This document shows positions 35,041 through 46,668 of a stretch of DNA of 64,000 nucleotides, piece by piece (the first letter of the stretch is position 1; each line of letters starts with the position of its first letter). The stretch is from Gymnothorax reevesii (taxonomy: Eukaryota; Chordata; Actinopteri; Anguilliformes; Muraenidae). The notes under the pieces were generated by a model. The model was not told where the DNA came from, did not search any database, and saw only the letters and a list, made by a program, of their open reading frames with translations. Where the stretch lies: NCBI GenBank assembly GCA_029721435.1, contig CM056581.1, positions 72,960,712-73,024,711 of the forward strand, read 5' to 3'. Position numbers and translations under genes: made by a program.

Positions 35041-35340
35041 TGGGTGGTTGCTTGGGCGTTGCTAGGCAGTTGCTATGGTGTTGTGGGTGGTTGCTAGGCG
35101 GTTGCTATGGTGTTCTGGGTGGTTGCTCGGGCGTTGCTAGGCAGTTGCTATGGTGTTCTTGGTGGTTGCCAGGCAGTTGCTATGGTGTTCTGGGTGGTTG
35201 CTTGGGCGTTGCTAGGCAGTTGCTATGGTGTTGTGGGTGGTTGCTAGGCGGTTGCTATGGTGTTCTGGGTGGTTGCTCGGGCGTTGCTAGGCAGTTGCTA
35301 TGGTGTTCTTGGTGGTTGCCAGGCAGTTGCTATGGTGTTC
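35041..35340 (+). repeat. 150-bp tandem repeat (two near-perfect copies)
   Basis: 35041-35190 and 35191-35340 are nearly identical; each holds GCTTGGGCGTTG, TGTTGTGGGTGG, GCTCGGGCGTTG and CTTGGTGGTTGCCAGG in order. Since 150 is two times 75, the step keeps the reading frame, which explains a longer than usual open frame of Leu/Cys/Trp/Gly-rich codons here. Confidence 0.85.
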
Positions 35341-36940
35341 TGGGTGGTTATTAGGCGGTTGCTATGGTGTTCTGGGTGGTTGCTAGGGCGTTGCTAGGCA
35401 GTTGGTCTGGTGTTCTGGGTGGTTGCTAGGCGGTTGCTATGGTGTTCTGGGTGGTTGCTAGGGCATTGCTAGGCTGTTGCTATGGTGTTCTGGGTGGTTG
35501 CTAGGGCGTTGCTAGGCGGTTGCTATGGTGTTCTGGGTGGTTGTTAGGGTGTTGCTAGGCAGTTTCTATGGTGTTCTGGGTGGTTGCTAGGCGGTTGCTA
35601 TGGTGTTCTGGGTGGTTGCTAGGGCGTTGCTAGGCAGTTGCTATGGTGTTTTGGTCGGTTGCTAGGTGGTTGCTATGGTGTTCTGGGTGGTTGCTTGGGC
35701 GGTGCTAGGCAGTTGCTATAGCGTTCTGGGTGGTTGCTAGGGCGTTGCTAGGCAGTTGCTGTGGTGTTCTGGGTGGTTGCTAGGGCGTTGCTAGGCAGTG
35801 GCTATGGTGTTCTGGGTGGTTGCTAGGCGGTTGCTATGGTGTTCTGGGTGGTTGCTAGGAGGTTGCTATGGTGTTATGGGTGGTTGCTAGGGCGTTGCTA
35901 GGCAGCTGCTATGGTGTTCTGGGTGGTTGCTAGGCGGTTGCTATGGTGTTGTGGGTGGTTGCTAGGGCGTTGCTAGGCAGTTGCTGTGGTGTTTTGGGTG
36001 GTTGCTAGGGCGTTGCTAGGCAGTTGCTATGGTGTTCTGGGTGGTTGCTAGGGTGTTGCTTTGGTTTTCTGGGTGGTTGTTAGGCGGTTGCTATGGTGTT
36101 CTGGGTGGTAGCTAGGCGGTTGCTATGGTTTTCTGGGTGGTTGCTAGGTCGTTGCTAGGCAGTTGCTATGGTGCTCTGGGTGGTTGCTAGGCGGTTGCTA
36201 TGGTGTTCTGGGTGGTTGCTAGGCGGTTGCTATGGTGTTCTGGGTGGTTGCTAGGGTGTTGCTAGGCAGTTGCTATGGTGTTCTGGGTGGTAGCTAGGCG
36301 GTTGCTATGGTTTTCTGGGTGGTTGCTAGGTCGTTGCTAGGCAGTTGCTATGGTGCTCTGGGTGGTTGCTAGGCGGTTGCTATGGTGTTCTGGGTGGTTG
36401 CTAGGCGGTTGCTATGGTGTTCTGGGTGGTTGCTAGGGTGTTGCTAGGCAGTTGCTATGGTGTTCTGGGTGGTTGCTAGGCGGTTGCTATGGTGTTCTGG
36501 GTGCTAGGGCGTTGCTAGGCAGTTGCTATGGTGTTCTGGGTGGTTGCTAGGCGGTTGCTATGGTGTTCTGGGTGCTAGGGCGTTGCTAGGCAGTTGCTAT
36601 GGTGTTTTGGGTGGTTGCTAGGTGGTTGCTATGGTGTTCTGGGTGGTTGCTGGGGCGTTGCTAGGCAGTTGCTATGGTGATGTGGGTGGTTGCTAGGCGG
36701 TTGCTATGGTGTTCTGGGTGGTTGCTCGGGCGTTGCTAGGCAGTTGCTATGGTGTTCTTGGTGGTTGCCAGGCAGTTGCTATGGTGTTCTGGGTGGTTAT
36801 TAGGCGGTTGCTATGGTGTTCTGGGTGGTTGCTCGGGGGTTGCTAGGCAGTTGCTATGGTGTTCTGGGTGGTTGCTAGGCGGTTGCTATGGTGTTCTGGA
36901 TGGTTGCTAGAGTGTTGCTAGGCAGTTGCTATGGTGTTCT
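35180..36940 (+). repeat. 1,899-bp-offset duplication, second copy
   Basis: Partner of the previous repeat, including the internal 182-bp step (36106 to 36288) and 71-bp step (36498 to 36569). The small duplications therefore predate the large one. Confidence 0.85.
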
Positions 36941-39362
36941 GGGTGGTTGCTAGGGCGTTGCTAGGCGTTGCTATGGTGTTCTGGGTGGTTGTTTGGGCGT
37001 TGCTAGGCAGTTTCTATGGTGTTCTGGGTGGTTGCTAGGCGGTTGCTATGGTGTTCTGGGTGGTTGCTAGGGCATTGCTAGGCAGTTGCTATGGTGTTTT
37101 GGGCGGTTGCTAGGTGGTTGCTGTGGTGTTGTGGGTGGTTGCTGGGGCGTTGCTAGGCAGTTGCTATAGCGTTCTGGGTGGTTGCTAGGGCGTTGCAAGG
37201 CAGTTGCTGTGGTGTTCTGGGTGGTTGCTAGGGCGTTGCTAGGCAGTTGCTATGGTGTTTTGGGTGGTTGCTTGGCGGTTGCTATGGTGTTCTGGTTGGT
37301 TGCTAGGTGGTTGCTATGGTGTTCTGGGTGGTTGCTAGGGCGTTGCTCGGCAGTTGCTATGGTGTTCTGGGTGGTTGCAAGGCGATTGCTATGGTGTTCT
37401 GGGTGGTTGCTAGGGCGTTGCTAGGCAGTTGCTATGGTGTTTTGGGTGGTTGCTAGGGCGTTGCTAGGCAGTTGCTATGGTGTTCTAGATGGTTGCTAGG
37501 CGGTTGCTATGGTGTTCTGGGTGGTTGCTAGGGTGTTGCTTTGGTGTTCTGGGTGGTTGTTAGGCGGTTGCTATGGTGTTCTGGGTGGTAGGTAGGCGGT
37601 TGCTATGGTTTTCTGGGTGGTTGCTAGGTCGTTGCTAGGCAGTTGCTATGGTGCTCTGGGTGGTTGCTAGGCGGTTGCTATGGTGTTCTGGGTGGTTGCT
37701 AGGCGGTTGCTATGGTGTTCTGGGTGGTTGCTAGGGCGTTGCTAGGCAGTTGCTATGGTGTTCTGATGGTTGCTAGGCTGTTGCTATGGTGTTCTGGGTG
37801 GTTGCTAGGGCGTTGCTAGGTGGTTGCTATGGTGTTCTGGGTGGTTGTTAGGGTGTTGCTCGGCAGTTGCAATGGTGTTCTGGGTGGTTGCTAGGCGGTT
37901 GCTATGGTGTTCTGGGTGGTTACTAGGGCGTTGCTAGGCAGGTGCTATGGTGTTTTGGGTGGTTTCTAGGTGGTTGCTATGGTGTTCTGGGTGGTTGCTA
38001 GGGCGTTGCTAGGCAGTTGCTATGGTGTTCTGGGTGGTTGCTAGGCGGTTGCTATGGTGTTCTGGGTGGTTGCTAGGGCCTTGCTAGGCGGTTGCTATGG
38101 TGTTCTGGGAGGTTGCTAGGGCATTGCTAGGCTGTTGCTATGGTGTTCTGGGTGGTTGCTAGGGCGTTGCTAGGCGGTTGCTATGGTGTTCTGGGTGGTT
38201 GTTAGGGTGTTGCTAGGCAGTTGCTATGGTGTTCTGGGTGGTTGCTAGGCGGTTGCTATGGTGTTCTGGGTGGTTGCTAGGGCGTTGCTAGGCAGTTGCT
38301 ATGGTGTTTTGGGTGGTTGCTAGGTGGGTGCTATGGTGTTCTGGGTGGTTGCTAGGGCGTTGCTAGGCACTTGCGATGGTGTTCTGGGTGGTTGCTAAGC
38401 GGTTGCTATGGTGTTCTGGGTGGTTGCTCGGGCGTGGCTAGGCAGTTGCTATGGTGTTGTGGGGGGTTGCTAGGCGGTTGCTATGGTGTTCTGGGTGTTT
38501 GCTAGGGCGTTGCTGGGCAGTTCATATGGTGTTCTGGGTGGTTGCTAGGCGGTTGCCATGGTGTTCTGGGTGGTTGCTAGGGCGTTGCTAGGCGTTTCCT
38601 ATGGTGTTCTGTGTGGTTGCTAGGGCGTTGCTAGGTAGTTGCTATGGTGTTCTGGGTGGTTGCTAGGGGGTTGCTAAGGTGTTCTTGGTGGTTGCTAGGG
38701 CGTTGCTAGGCAGTTGCTATGGTGTTTTGGGTGGTTGCTGGGCGGTTGCTATGGTGTTCTGGGTGGTTGCTAGGGCGTTGCTAGGCAGTTGCTTTGGTGT
38801 TCTGGGTGGTTGCTAGGCGATTGCTATGGTGTTCTGGGTGGTTGCTAGGGCGTTGCTAGGCGATTCCTATGGTGTTCTGTGTGGTTGCTAGGGCGTTGCT
38901 AGGTAGTTGCTATGGTGTTCTGGGTGGTTGCTAGGGGGTTGCTAAGGTGTTCTTGGTGGTTGCTAGGGCGTTGCTAGGCAGTTGCTATGGTGTTCTGGGT
39001 GGTTGCTAGGCAGTTGCTATGGTGTTCTTGGTGGTTGTGAGGGCGTTGCTAGGCGGTTGCTATGGTGTTTTGGGTGGTTGCTAGGGCGTTGCTAGGCAGT
39101 TCCTTTGGTGTTCTGAGTGGTTGCTTGGCGGTTGCTATGGTGTTCTGGGTGGTTGCTAGGGCGTTGCTTGGCAGTTGCTATCGTGTTCTGGGTGGTTGCT
39201 AGGCAGTTGCTATGGTGTTCTGAATATTTGCTTGGGCATTGCTCGACAGTTGCTATGTTGTTCTCATTGTTGCTAGGGCGTTGATGTGTATTGTTTGGGG
39301 ATCGAGTGAAAACTGGGAGAAGTAGTGAACCGTACGATTACGAAATTATTTGGAATATTAAC

Positions 39363-39935
39363 AAGGAAGGAAGGAGGGAAAGAAGGAACTAATGAGGGAA
39401 GTAAGGAAAGAAGGAATATAGGAAAAAAAGAAGGAAATCAAAGGAAGGCAGGAAAGAACAAAGGAAACTAGGTGAGGATGGATGGAAAGAAACAGAAGAA
39501 TGACGGAAAGAAGGAAGTTAGGAAGGAAGGAAAGGAAGAAGGGAAGAAGAAGGATTTAAGTAAAGATAGAAGGAAGGAAGGAAGGAAGTGAGGAAGAAGA
39601 AATGAAAAACAGAAGGAAAGAGAGAAGGAAGGAAAGAAAAAGTAAAGAAAGGAAGAGGGAAGGAAAGTGAGGGAAAGCAGAAAGAAGAAAGAAAGAAAGA
39701 AAAGAAGGATATGAAGGAATGAAAGAAGGCATGATGGAAGGAAAGAAAAACTAAGGAAGGTAGGAAAGAAAATTGGTAGGGAGGAAGAATGGGAGGAAGG
39801 ATGAAAGAAAGGACAGAAGGAAGAAAAGTAAGAAAGCAGGAACGAATAAAGTAAGGAAGGAACGAAGGAAAGAAATAGGAGTGAAAAAGAAAGAAGGAAT
39901 GACAGAAAATAGAAGGAAGGAAAGCAGTAAGGAAG
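39363..39935 (+). repeat. Polypurine tract (spacer 7)
   Basis: Degenerate GGAAG tract. Private changes include GAAAGAAAGGACAGAAGG near 39803. The purine run is followed by GCTGTCGTCTC rather than GCTGTAGTCTC. Confidence 0.92.
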
Positions 39936-40234
39936 CTGTCGTCTCAAGAGAGCCAGATTGTAGTCTTACAGCCTGAGAAACTGACAGTTACAGCAGGTGG
40001 TCAGAACACCTGGCACAAGATTCCATTTGCTTAATGGCCCTATTGTGATGTCATAATGCCAATGTTAAGTCTATGGGGGGAAAAAATTTATAGTTTAATA
40101 TTAATAACTCAAAAAGTATAAAAGTTACAAAGATGAAAAATACATTGCACAGGTGTCCTAAGTAAGACCTACGCAACGCAGTTTGAATGAAGTTTCTACG
40201 ATAAACGGTTGAGGCCGCATTAAGTGTGTTAGAA

Positions 40235-40235
<1 letters not shown>

Positions 40236-40278
<43 letters not shown>

Positions 40279-40385
40279 TTAATAATAAGAAGACCAGGAT
40301 AACAATAGTGGGCATTTTCAATGCACACTAATAATAATAATAAGAAGACCAGGATAACAATAGTGAGCATTTTCAATGCACACTA
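40236..40385 (+). repeat. (AAT)n plus two hairpin cassettes (spacer 7)
   Basis: AAT run 40236-40288 with one ATT interruption, then hairpins at 40306-40330 and 40361-40385. The first hairpin has G instead of A after TAGTG. Confidence 0.9.
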
Positions 40386-40818
40386 ATAATTATAATAACT
40401 AGACAATGTAATTCCAGGGAATTACGTGTGCATTGAAAATGCAAAGTGTAGTTGCATAAGGTGGAGTTTATAACCTATCATTGCATTATGATATTGGTAG
40501 CTACGTTTTTAGTAGGATAATTATGGTAGTGGTGAGGACTTTTATTTTGAAACAGATGTGGACTGAGGAAACAGTTTGCGGGAGTCATAGTTGATGACAA
40601 CTGTCATATGGAAATTTTTAATAGTGACATTTTTTAATAGTGAAAAATTGTAGTAAGGACTTATATTTTGAGACAGGATTGGGCAGAAGAAACAGTTGCC
40701 GGAAGTCATAGTCGAAAACAATCAGGAGTTGGAATGGCTGAAAGGTTGATAAGTTGAGTAGCTTAAAAAGTTACATTTTTTTATTGTAATTTGACATAAT
40801 TAAGGACTAGCTGTAACA

Positions 40819-43800
40819 GTTGTTAGGCAGTTGCTATGGTGTTCTGTGTACTTGTGAGGGTGTTGCTAGGCAACTGCTATCGTGTTCTGGGTGGTTGCTA
40901 GGGCATTGCTAGGCAGTTGCTATGGTGTTCTGGGTGGTTCATAGGGCGTTGCTAGGCGGTTGCTATGGTGTTCTGGGTAGTTGCTAGGCGGTTGCTATGG
41001 CGTTCTGGGTGGTTGCTAGAGCGTTGCTATGGGGTTCTGGGTGGTTGCTAGGCGGTTGCTATGGCATTCTGGGTGGTTGCTAGGGCTTTGCTAAGCAGTT
41101 GCTATGATGTTCTGGGTGGTTGCTCGGGCGTTGCTAGGTGGTTGCTATGGTGTTCTGGGTGGTTGCTAGGGTGTTGCTAGGCAGTTGCTATGCTGTTCTG
41201 GGTGGTTGCTAGGCCGTTGCTATGGTGTTTTGAGTGGTTGCAATGGCATTGCTAGGCAGTTGCTATTGTGTTCTGGGTGGTTGCTAGGCCGTTGCTAGGC
41301 AGTTGCTATGGTGTTCTGGGTGGTTGTTAGGGTGGTTGCTATGGCGTTCTGGGTGGTTGCTAGGGCATTGCTAAGCAGTTGGTATGGTGTTCTGGGTGGT
41401 TGCCACGGCATTGCCAGGCGGTTGCTATGGTGTTCTGGGTGGTTGCTAGGGTGTTGCTAGGCAGTTGCTATGGTGTTCTGGGTGTTTGCTAGGTGGTCGC
41501 TATGATGTTCTGGCTGGTTGCTAGGGCGTTGCTAGGCGGTTGCTATGGTGTTCTGGGTGGTTGCTCGGGCGTTGCTAGGCGGTTGCTATGGTGTTCTTGG
41601 TGGTTGCTAGGGCGTTGCTATGGTGTTCTGGGTGGTTGCTAGGGCGTTGCTAGGCAGTTGCTATGGTGTTCTGGATGGTTGCTAGGCGGTTGGTATGGTG
41701 TTCTGGGTGGTTGCTAGGGTGTTGCTATGGTGTTCTGGGTGGTTGTTAGGCGGTTGCTCTGGTGTTCTGGGTGGTTGCTAGGCGGTTGCTATGGTGTTCT
41801 GTGTGGTTGCTAGGCGGTTGCTATGGTGTTCTGGGTGGTTGCTAGGGCATTGCTAGGCAGTTGCTATGGTGTTCTGATGGTTGCTAGGCGGTTGCTATGG
41901 TGTTCTGGGTGGTTGCTAGTGCGTTGCTTGGCAGTTGCTATGGTGTTCTGGGTGGTTGCTAGGGCGTTGCTATGGTTTTCTGGGTGGTAGCTAGGCGGTT
42001 GCTATTGTGTTCTGGGTGGTTGCTAGGTGGTTGCTATGGTGTTGTGGGTGGGTGGAAGGGCGGTGCTAGGCAGTTGGTATGGTGTGCTGGGTGGTTGCTA
42101 GGGGGTTGCTATGGTGTTCTGGGAGGTTGCTAGGGCATTGCTAGGCGGTTGCTATGGTGTTCTGGGTGGTTGCTAGGGCCTTGCTAGGCGGTTGCTATGG
42201 TGTTCTGGGAGGTTGCTAGGGCATTGCTAGGCTGTTGCTATGGTGTTCTGGGTGGTTGCTAGGGCGCTGCTTGGCGGTTGCTCTGGTGTTCTGGGTGGTT
42301 GTTGGGGTGTTGCTAGGCAGTTGCTATGGTGTTCTGGGTGGTTGCTTGGCGGTTGCTATGGTGTTCTGGGTGGTTGCTAGGGCGTTGCTTTGCAGTTGCT
42401 ATGGTGTTCTGGGTGGTTGCTAGGCGGTTGCTATGGTGTTCTGGGTGGTTGCTAGGGCATTGCTAGGCTGTTGGTATGGTGTTCTGGGTGGTTGCTAGGG
42501 CGTTGCTAGGCGGTTGCTATGGTGTTCTGGGTGGTTGTTAGGGTGTTGCTAGGCAGTTGCTATGGTGTTCTGGGTGGTTGCTAGGCGGTTGCTATGGTGT
42601 TCTGGGTGGATGCTAGGGCGTTGCTAGGCAGTTGCTATGGTGTTCTGGGTGGTTGCTAGGCGGTTGCTATGGTGTTCTGGGTGGTTGCTAGGGCATTGCT
42701 AGGCTGTTGCTATGGTGTTCTGGGTGGTTGCTAGGGCGTTGCTAGGCGGTTGCTATGGTGTTCTGGGTGGTTGTTACGGTGTTGCTAGGCAGTTGCTATG
42801 GTGTTCTGGGTGGTTGCTAGGCGGTTGCTATGGTGTTCTGGGTGGTTGCTAGGGCGTTGCTAGGCAGTTGCTATGGTGTTTTGGGTGGTTGCTAGGTGGT
42901 TGCTATGGTGTTCTGGGTGGTTGCTAGGGCGTTGCTAGGCAGTTGCTATGGTGTTCTGGTTGGTTGCTAGGCGGTTGCTATGGTGTTCTGGGTGGTTGCT
43001 CTGGCGTTGCTAGGCAGTTGCTATGGTGTTCTGGGTGGTTGCTAGGCGGTTGCTATGGTGTTCTGGGTGGTTGTTAGGCGGTTGCTATGGTGTTCTGGGT
43101 GGTTGCTAGGGCGTTGCTAGGCAGTTGCTATGGTGTTCTGGGTGGTTGCTAGGCGGTTGCGATGGTGTTCTGGGTGGTTGCTAGGGCGTTGCTAGGCAGT
43201 TGCTATGTTGTTCTGGGTGGTTGCAAGGGCGTTGCTAGGCAGTTGCTATGGTGTTCTGGGTGGGTGCTAGGCAATTGCTATGGTGTTCTGGGTGGTTGCT
43301 AGGCGGTTGCTTTGGTGTTCTGGGTGGTTGCTTGGGCGTTGCTAGGCGATTCTTATGGTGTTCTGTGTGGTTGTTAGGGCGTTGCTAGGCAGTTGCTATG
43401 GTGTTCTGGGTGGTTGCTAGGCGGTTGCTAAGGTGTTCTTGGTGGTTGCTAGGGCGTTGCTAGGCAGTTGCTATGGTGTTTTGGGTGGTTGCTGGGCGGT
43501 TGCTATGGTGTTCGGGGTGGGTGGTAGGGCGTTGCTAGGCAGTTGCTATGGTGTCCTGGGTGGTTGCTAGGCGGTTGCTATGGTGTTCTGGGAGGTTGCT
43601 AGGGCCTTGCTAGGCGGTTGCTATGGTGTTCTGGGAGGTTGCTAGGGCATTGCTAGGCTATTGCTATGGTGTTCTGGGTGGTTGCTAGGGCGTTGCTTGG
43701 CGGTTGCTCTGGTGTTCTGGGTGGTTGTTAGGGTGTTGCTAGGCAGTTGCTATGGTGTTCTGGGTGGTTGCTTGGCGGTTGCTATGGTGTTCTGGGTGGT

Positions 43801-45240
43801 TGCTCGGGCGTTGCTTTGCAGTTGCTATGGTGTTCTGGGTGGTTGCTAGGCGGTTGCTATGGTGTTCTGGGTGGTTGCTAGGGCATTGGGAGGCTGTTGG
43901 TTTGGTGTTCTGGGTGGTTGCTAGGGCGTTGCTAGGCGGTTGCTATGGTGTTCTTGGTGGTTGTTAGGGTGTTGCTAGGCAGTTGCTATGGTGTTCTGGG
44001 TGGTTTCTAGGCGGTTGCTATGGTGTTCTGGGTGGATGCTAGGGCGTTGCTAGGCAGTTGCTATGGTGTTCTGGGTGGTTGCTAGGCGGTTGCTATGGTG
44101 TTCTTGGTGGTTGCTAGGGCATTGCTAGGCTGTTGCTATGGTGTTCTGGGTGGTTGCTAGGGCGTTGCTAGGCGGTTGCTATGGTGTTCTGGGTGGTTGT
44201 TACCGTGTTGCTAGGCAGTTGCTATGGTGTTCTGGGTGGTTGCTAGGCGGTTGCTATGGTGTTCTGGGTGGTTGCTAGGGCGTTGCTAGGCAGTTGCTAT
44301 GGTGTTTTGGGTGGTTGCTAGGTGGTTGGTATGGTGTTCTGGCTGGTTGCTAGGGCGGTGCTAGGCAGTTGCTATGGTGTTCTCTTTGGTTGCTTCGCGG
44401 TTGCTATGGTGTTCTGGGTGGTTGCTCGGGCATTGCTAGGCAGTTGCTATGGTGTTCTGGGTGGTTGCTAGGCGGTTGCTATGGTGTTCTGGGTGGTTGT
44501 TAGGCGGTTGCTATGGTGTTCTGGGTGGTTGCTAGGGCATTGCTAGGCAGTTGCTATGGTGTTGTGGGTGGTTGCTAGGCGGTTGCGATGGTGTTCTGGG
44601 TGGTTGCTAGGGCGTTGCTAGGCAGTTGCTATGTTGTTCTGGGTGGTTGCAAGGGGGTTGCTTGGCAGTTGCTATGGTGTTCTGGGTGGTTGCTAGGCAA
44701 TTGGTATGGTGTTCTGGGTGGTTGCTAGGCGGTTGCTATGGTGTTCTGGGTGGTTGCTTGGGCGTTGCTAGGCGATTCTTATGGTGTTCTGTGTGGTTGT
44801 TAGGGCGTTGCTAGCCGGTTGCTTTGGTGTCCTGAGTGGTTGCTAGGCGGTTGCTAAGGTGTTCTTGGTGGTTGCTAGGGCGTTGCTAGGCAGTTGCTAT
44901 GGTGTTTTGGGTGGTTGCTGGGCGGTTGCTATGGTGTTCTGGGTGGTTGTTAGGGCGTTGCTAGGCAGTTGCTATGGTGTTCTGGGTGGTTGCTAGGCAG
45001 TTGCTATGGTGTTCTTGGTGATTGTTAGGGCGTTGCTAGGCGGTTGCTATGGTGTTCTGGGTGGTTGCTAGGGCGTTGCTAGGCAGTTGCTTTGGTGTTC
45101 TGAGTGGTTGTTTGGCGGTTGCTATGGTGTTTTGGGTGGTTGCTAGGGCGTTGCTTGGCAGTTGCTATAGTGTTCCTGGTGGTTGCTAGGCAGTTGCTAT
45201 GGTGTTTTGGGTGGTTGCTAGGCAGTTGCTATGGTGTTCT
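40819..45240 (+). repeat. Minisatellite block 8 (4.4 kb)
   Basis: 43/32-bp lattice with both conserved flank series. The middle contains an internal duplication at an offset of about 1.43 kb: 42235-43350 matches 43661-44790. Shared words include GGGCGxTGCTTGGCGG, GTTGCTTTGCAG and GCGATTCTTATGG. The end carries TGTTCCTGGTGG, as in blocks 6 and 9. Confidence 0.95.
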
Positions 45241-46668
45241 GAATATTTGCTTGGGCATTGCTCGACAGTTGCTATGTTGTTCTTGTTGTTGCTAGGGCGT
45301 TGATGTGTCTTGTTTGGGGATCGAGTGAAAACTGGGAGAAGTAGTGAACCGTACGATTACGTAATTATTTGGAATATTAACAAGGAAGGAAGGAGGGAAA
45401 GAAGGAACTAATGAGGGAAGTAAGGAAAGAAGGAATATAGGAAAAAAAGAAGGAAATCAAAGGAAGGCAGGAAAGAACAAAGGAAAGAAGGCGAGGATGG
45501 ATGGAAAGAAACAGAGGAATGAAGGAAAGAAGGAAGTAAAGAAGAAAGGAAAGGAAGAAGGGAAGAAGAAGGATTTAAGTAAAGATAGAAGGAAGGAAGT
45601 GAGGAAGAAGAAATGAACAATAGAAGAAAAGAGAGAAGGAAGGAAAGAAAAAGTAAAGAAAGGAAGAGGGAAGGAAAGAGAGGGAAAGCAGAAAGCAGAA
45701 AGAAAGGAAGAAAGATAAGAAGGATATGAAGGAATGAAAGAAGGCATGATGGAAGGAAAGAAAAATGATAGGGAGGAAGAATGGGAGGAAGGATGAAAGG
45801 CAGGAGAGAAGGGAGTAAAGTAGGAAAGAACGAATAAAGGAAGGAAAGAACGAAGGAAAGAAATTGGAGGGAAAAAGAAAGAAGGAATGACAGAAAATAG
45901 AAGGAAGGAAAGCAGTAAGGAAGCTGTAGTCTCAAGAGAGCCAGATTGTAGTCTTACAGCCTGAGAAACTGACAGTTACAGCAGATGGTCAGAACACCTG
46001 GCACAAGATTCCATTTGCTCAATGGCCCTATTGTGATGTCATAATGCCAATGTTAAGTATATGGGGGGAAAAATTTATAGTTTTTTATTAATAACTCAAA
46101 AAGTATAAAAGTTACAAAGATGAAAAATACATTGCACAGGTGTCCTAAGTAAGACCTACGCAACGCAGTTTGAATGAAGTTTCTACGATAAACGGTTGAG
46201 GCCGCATTAAGTGTGTTAGAAGAATAATAATAATAATAATAATAATAACTAGATAATGTAATTCCAGGGAATTACGTGTGCATTGAAAATGCAAAGTGTA
46301 GTTGCATAAGGTGGAGTTTGTAACATATCATTGCATGATGATATTGGTAGCTACGTTTTTAGTAGGATAATTATGGTAGTGGTGAGGACTTTTATTTTGA
46401 AACAGATGTGGACTGAGGAAACAGTTTGCGGGAGTCATAGTTGATGACAACCGTCATATGGAAATTTTTAATAGTGACATTTTTTAATAGTGAAGAATTG
46501 TAGTAAGGACTTATATTTTGAGACAGGATTGGGCAGAAGAAACAGTTGCCGGAAGTCATAGTCGAAAACAATCAGGAGTTGGAATGGCTGAAAGGTTGAT
46601 AAGTTGAGTAGCTTAAAAAAATACATTTTTTTATTGTAATTTGACATAATGAGGACTGGCTGTAACAG
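45241..46668 (+). repeat. Composite spacer, copy 8 of 11
   Basis: Almost identical to copy 9. Both lack the hairpin cassette and share TTGCATGATGATATTGG, ACAACCGTCATATGG and AAAAAAATACATTTTTT. The purine subtype is the same as in copy 6. The (AAT)n at 46223-46249 runs straight into CTAGATAATG. Confidence 0.93.
45382..45923 (+). repeat. Polypurine tract (spacer 8)
   Basis: The copy 6/8/9 subtype with AGCAGAAAGCAGAAAG. It is distinguished from copy 9 by a few substitutions such as AAAAATGATAGGG. Confidence 0.92.

Larger units (their letters stand above)
27736..39221 (+). repeat. Minisatellite block 7 (11.5 kb, longest; nested duplications)
   Basis: Same lattice, at least twice the length of every other block and without a spacer. 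It lacks the conserved right-of-spacer series (no GGGCTTTGCTAAGCAG near its start) and uses words that are rare elsewhere: GCTATGCTGTTCTGGG with CCGTTTCTATGG, and CTACAGTGTTCTGGG with GGCATTTTGGGTGG. It contains direct duplications at offsets 3,255, 1,899 and 695 bp and smaller steps of 182, 150 and 71 bp. Its right end returns to the standard left-of-spacer series. Confidence 0.95.
39222..40818 (+). repeat. Composite spacer, copy 7 of 11
   Basis: Canonical order of parts with two hairpin cassettes. It shares with copy 10 the GATGTGTATTG junction and a GGAAACTxGGTGAGG word in the purine tract. The minisatellite word at its left edge reads TTCTCATTG where most copies have TTCTTGTTG. Confidence 0.92.

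Noticed and set aside
27736..39221. Assembly artefact as the explanation of the nested duplications
   Set aside because: Not excluded, but copies separated by fixed offsets carry distinct substitutions and several events are nested in order, which fits real duplication better than a simple duplicated contig. Long reads would settle it.
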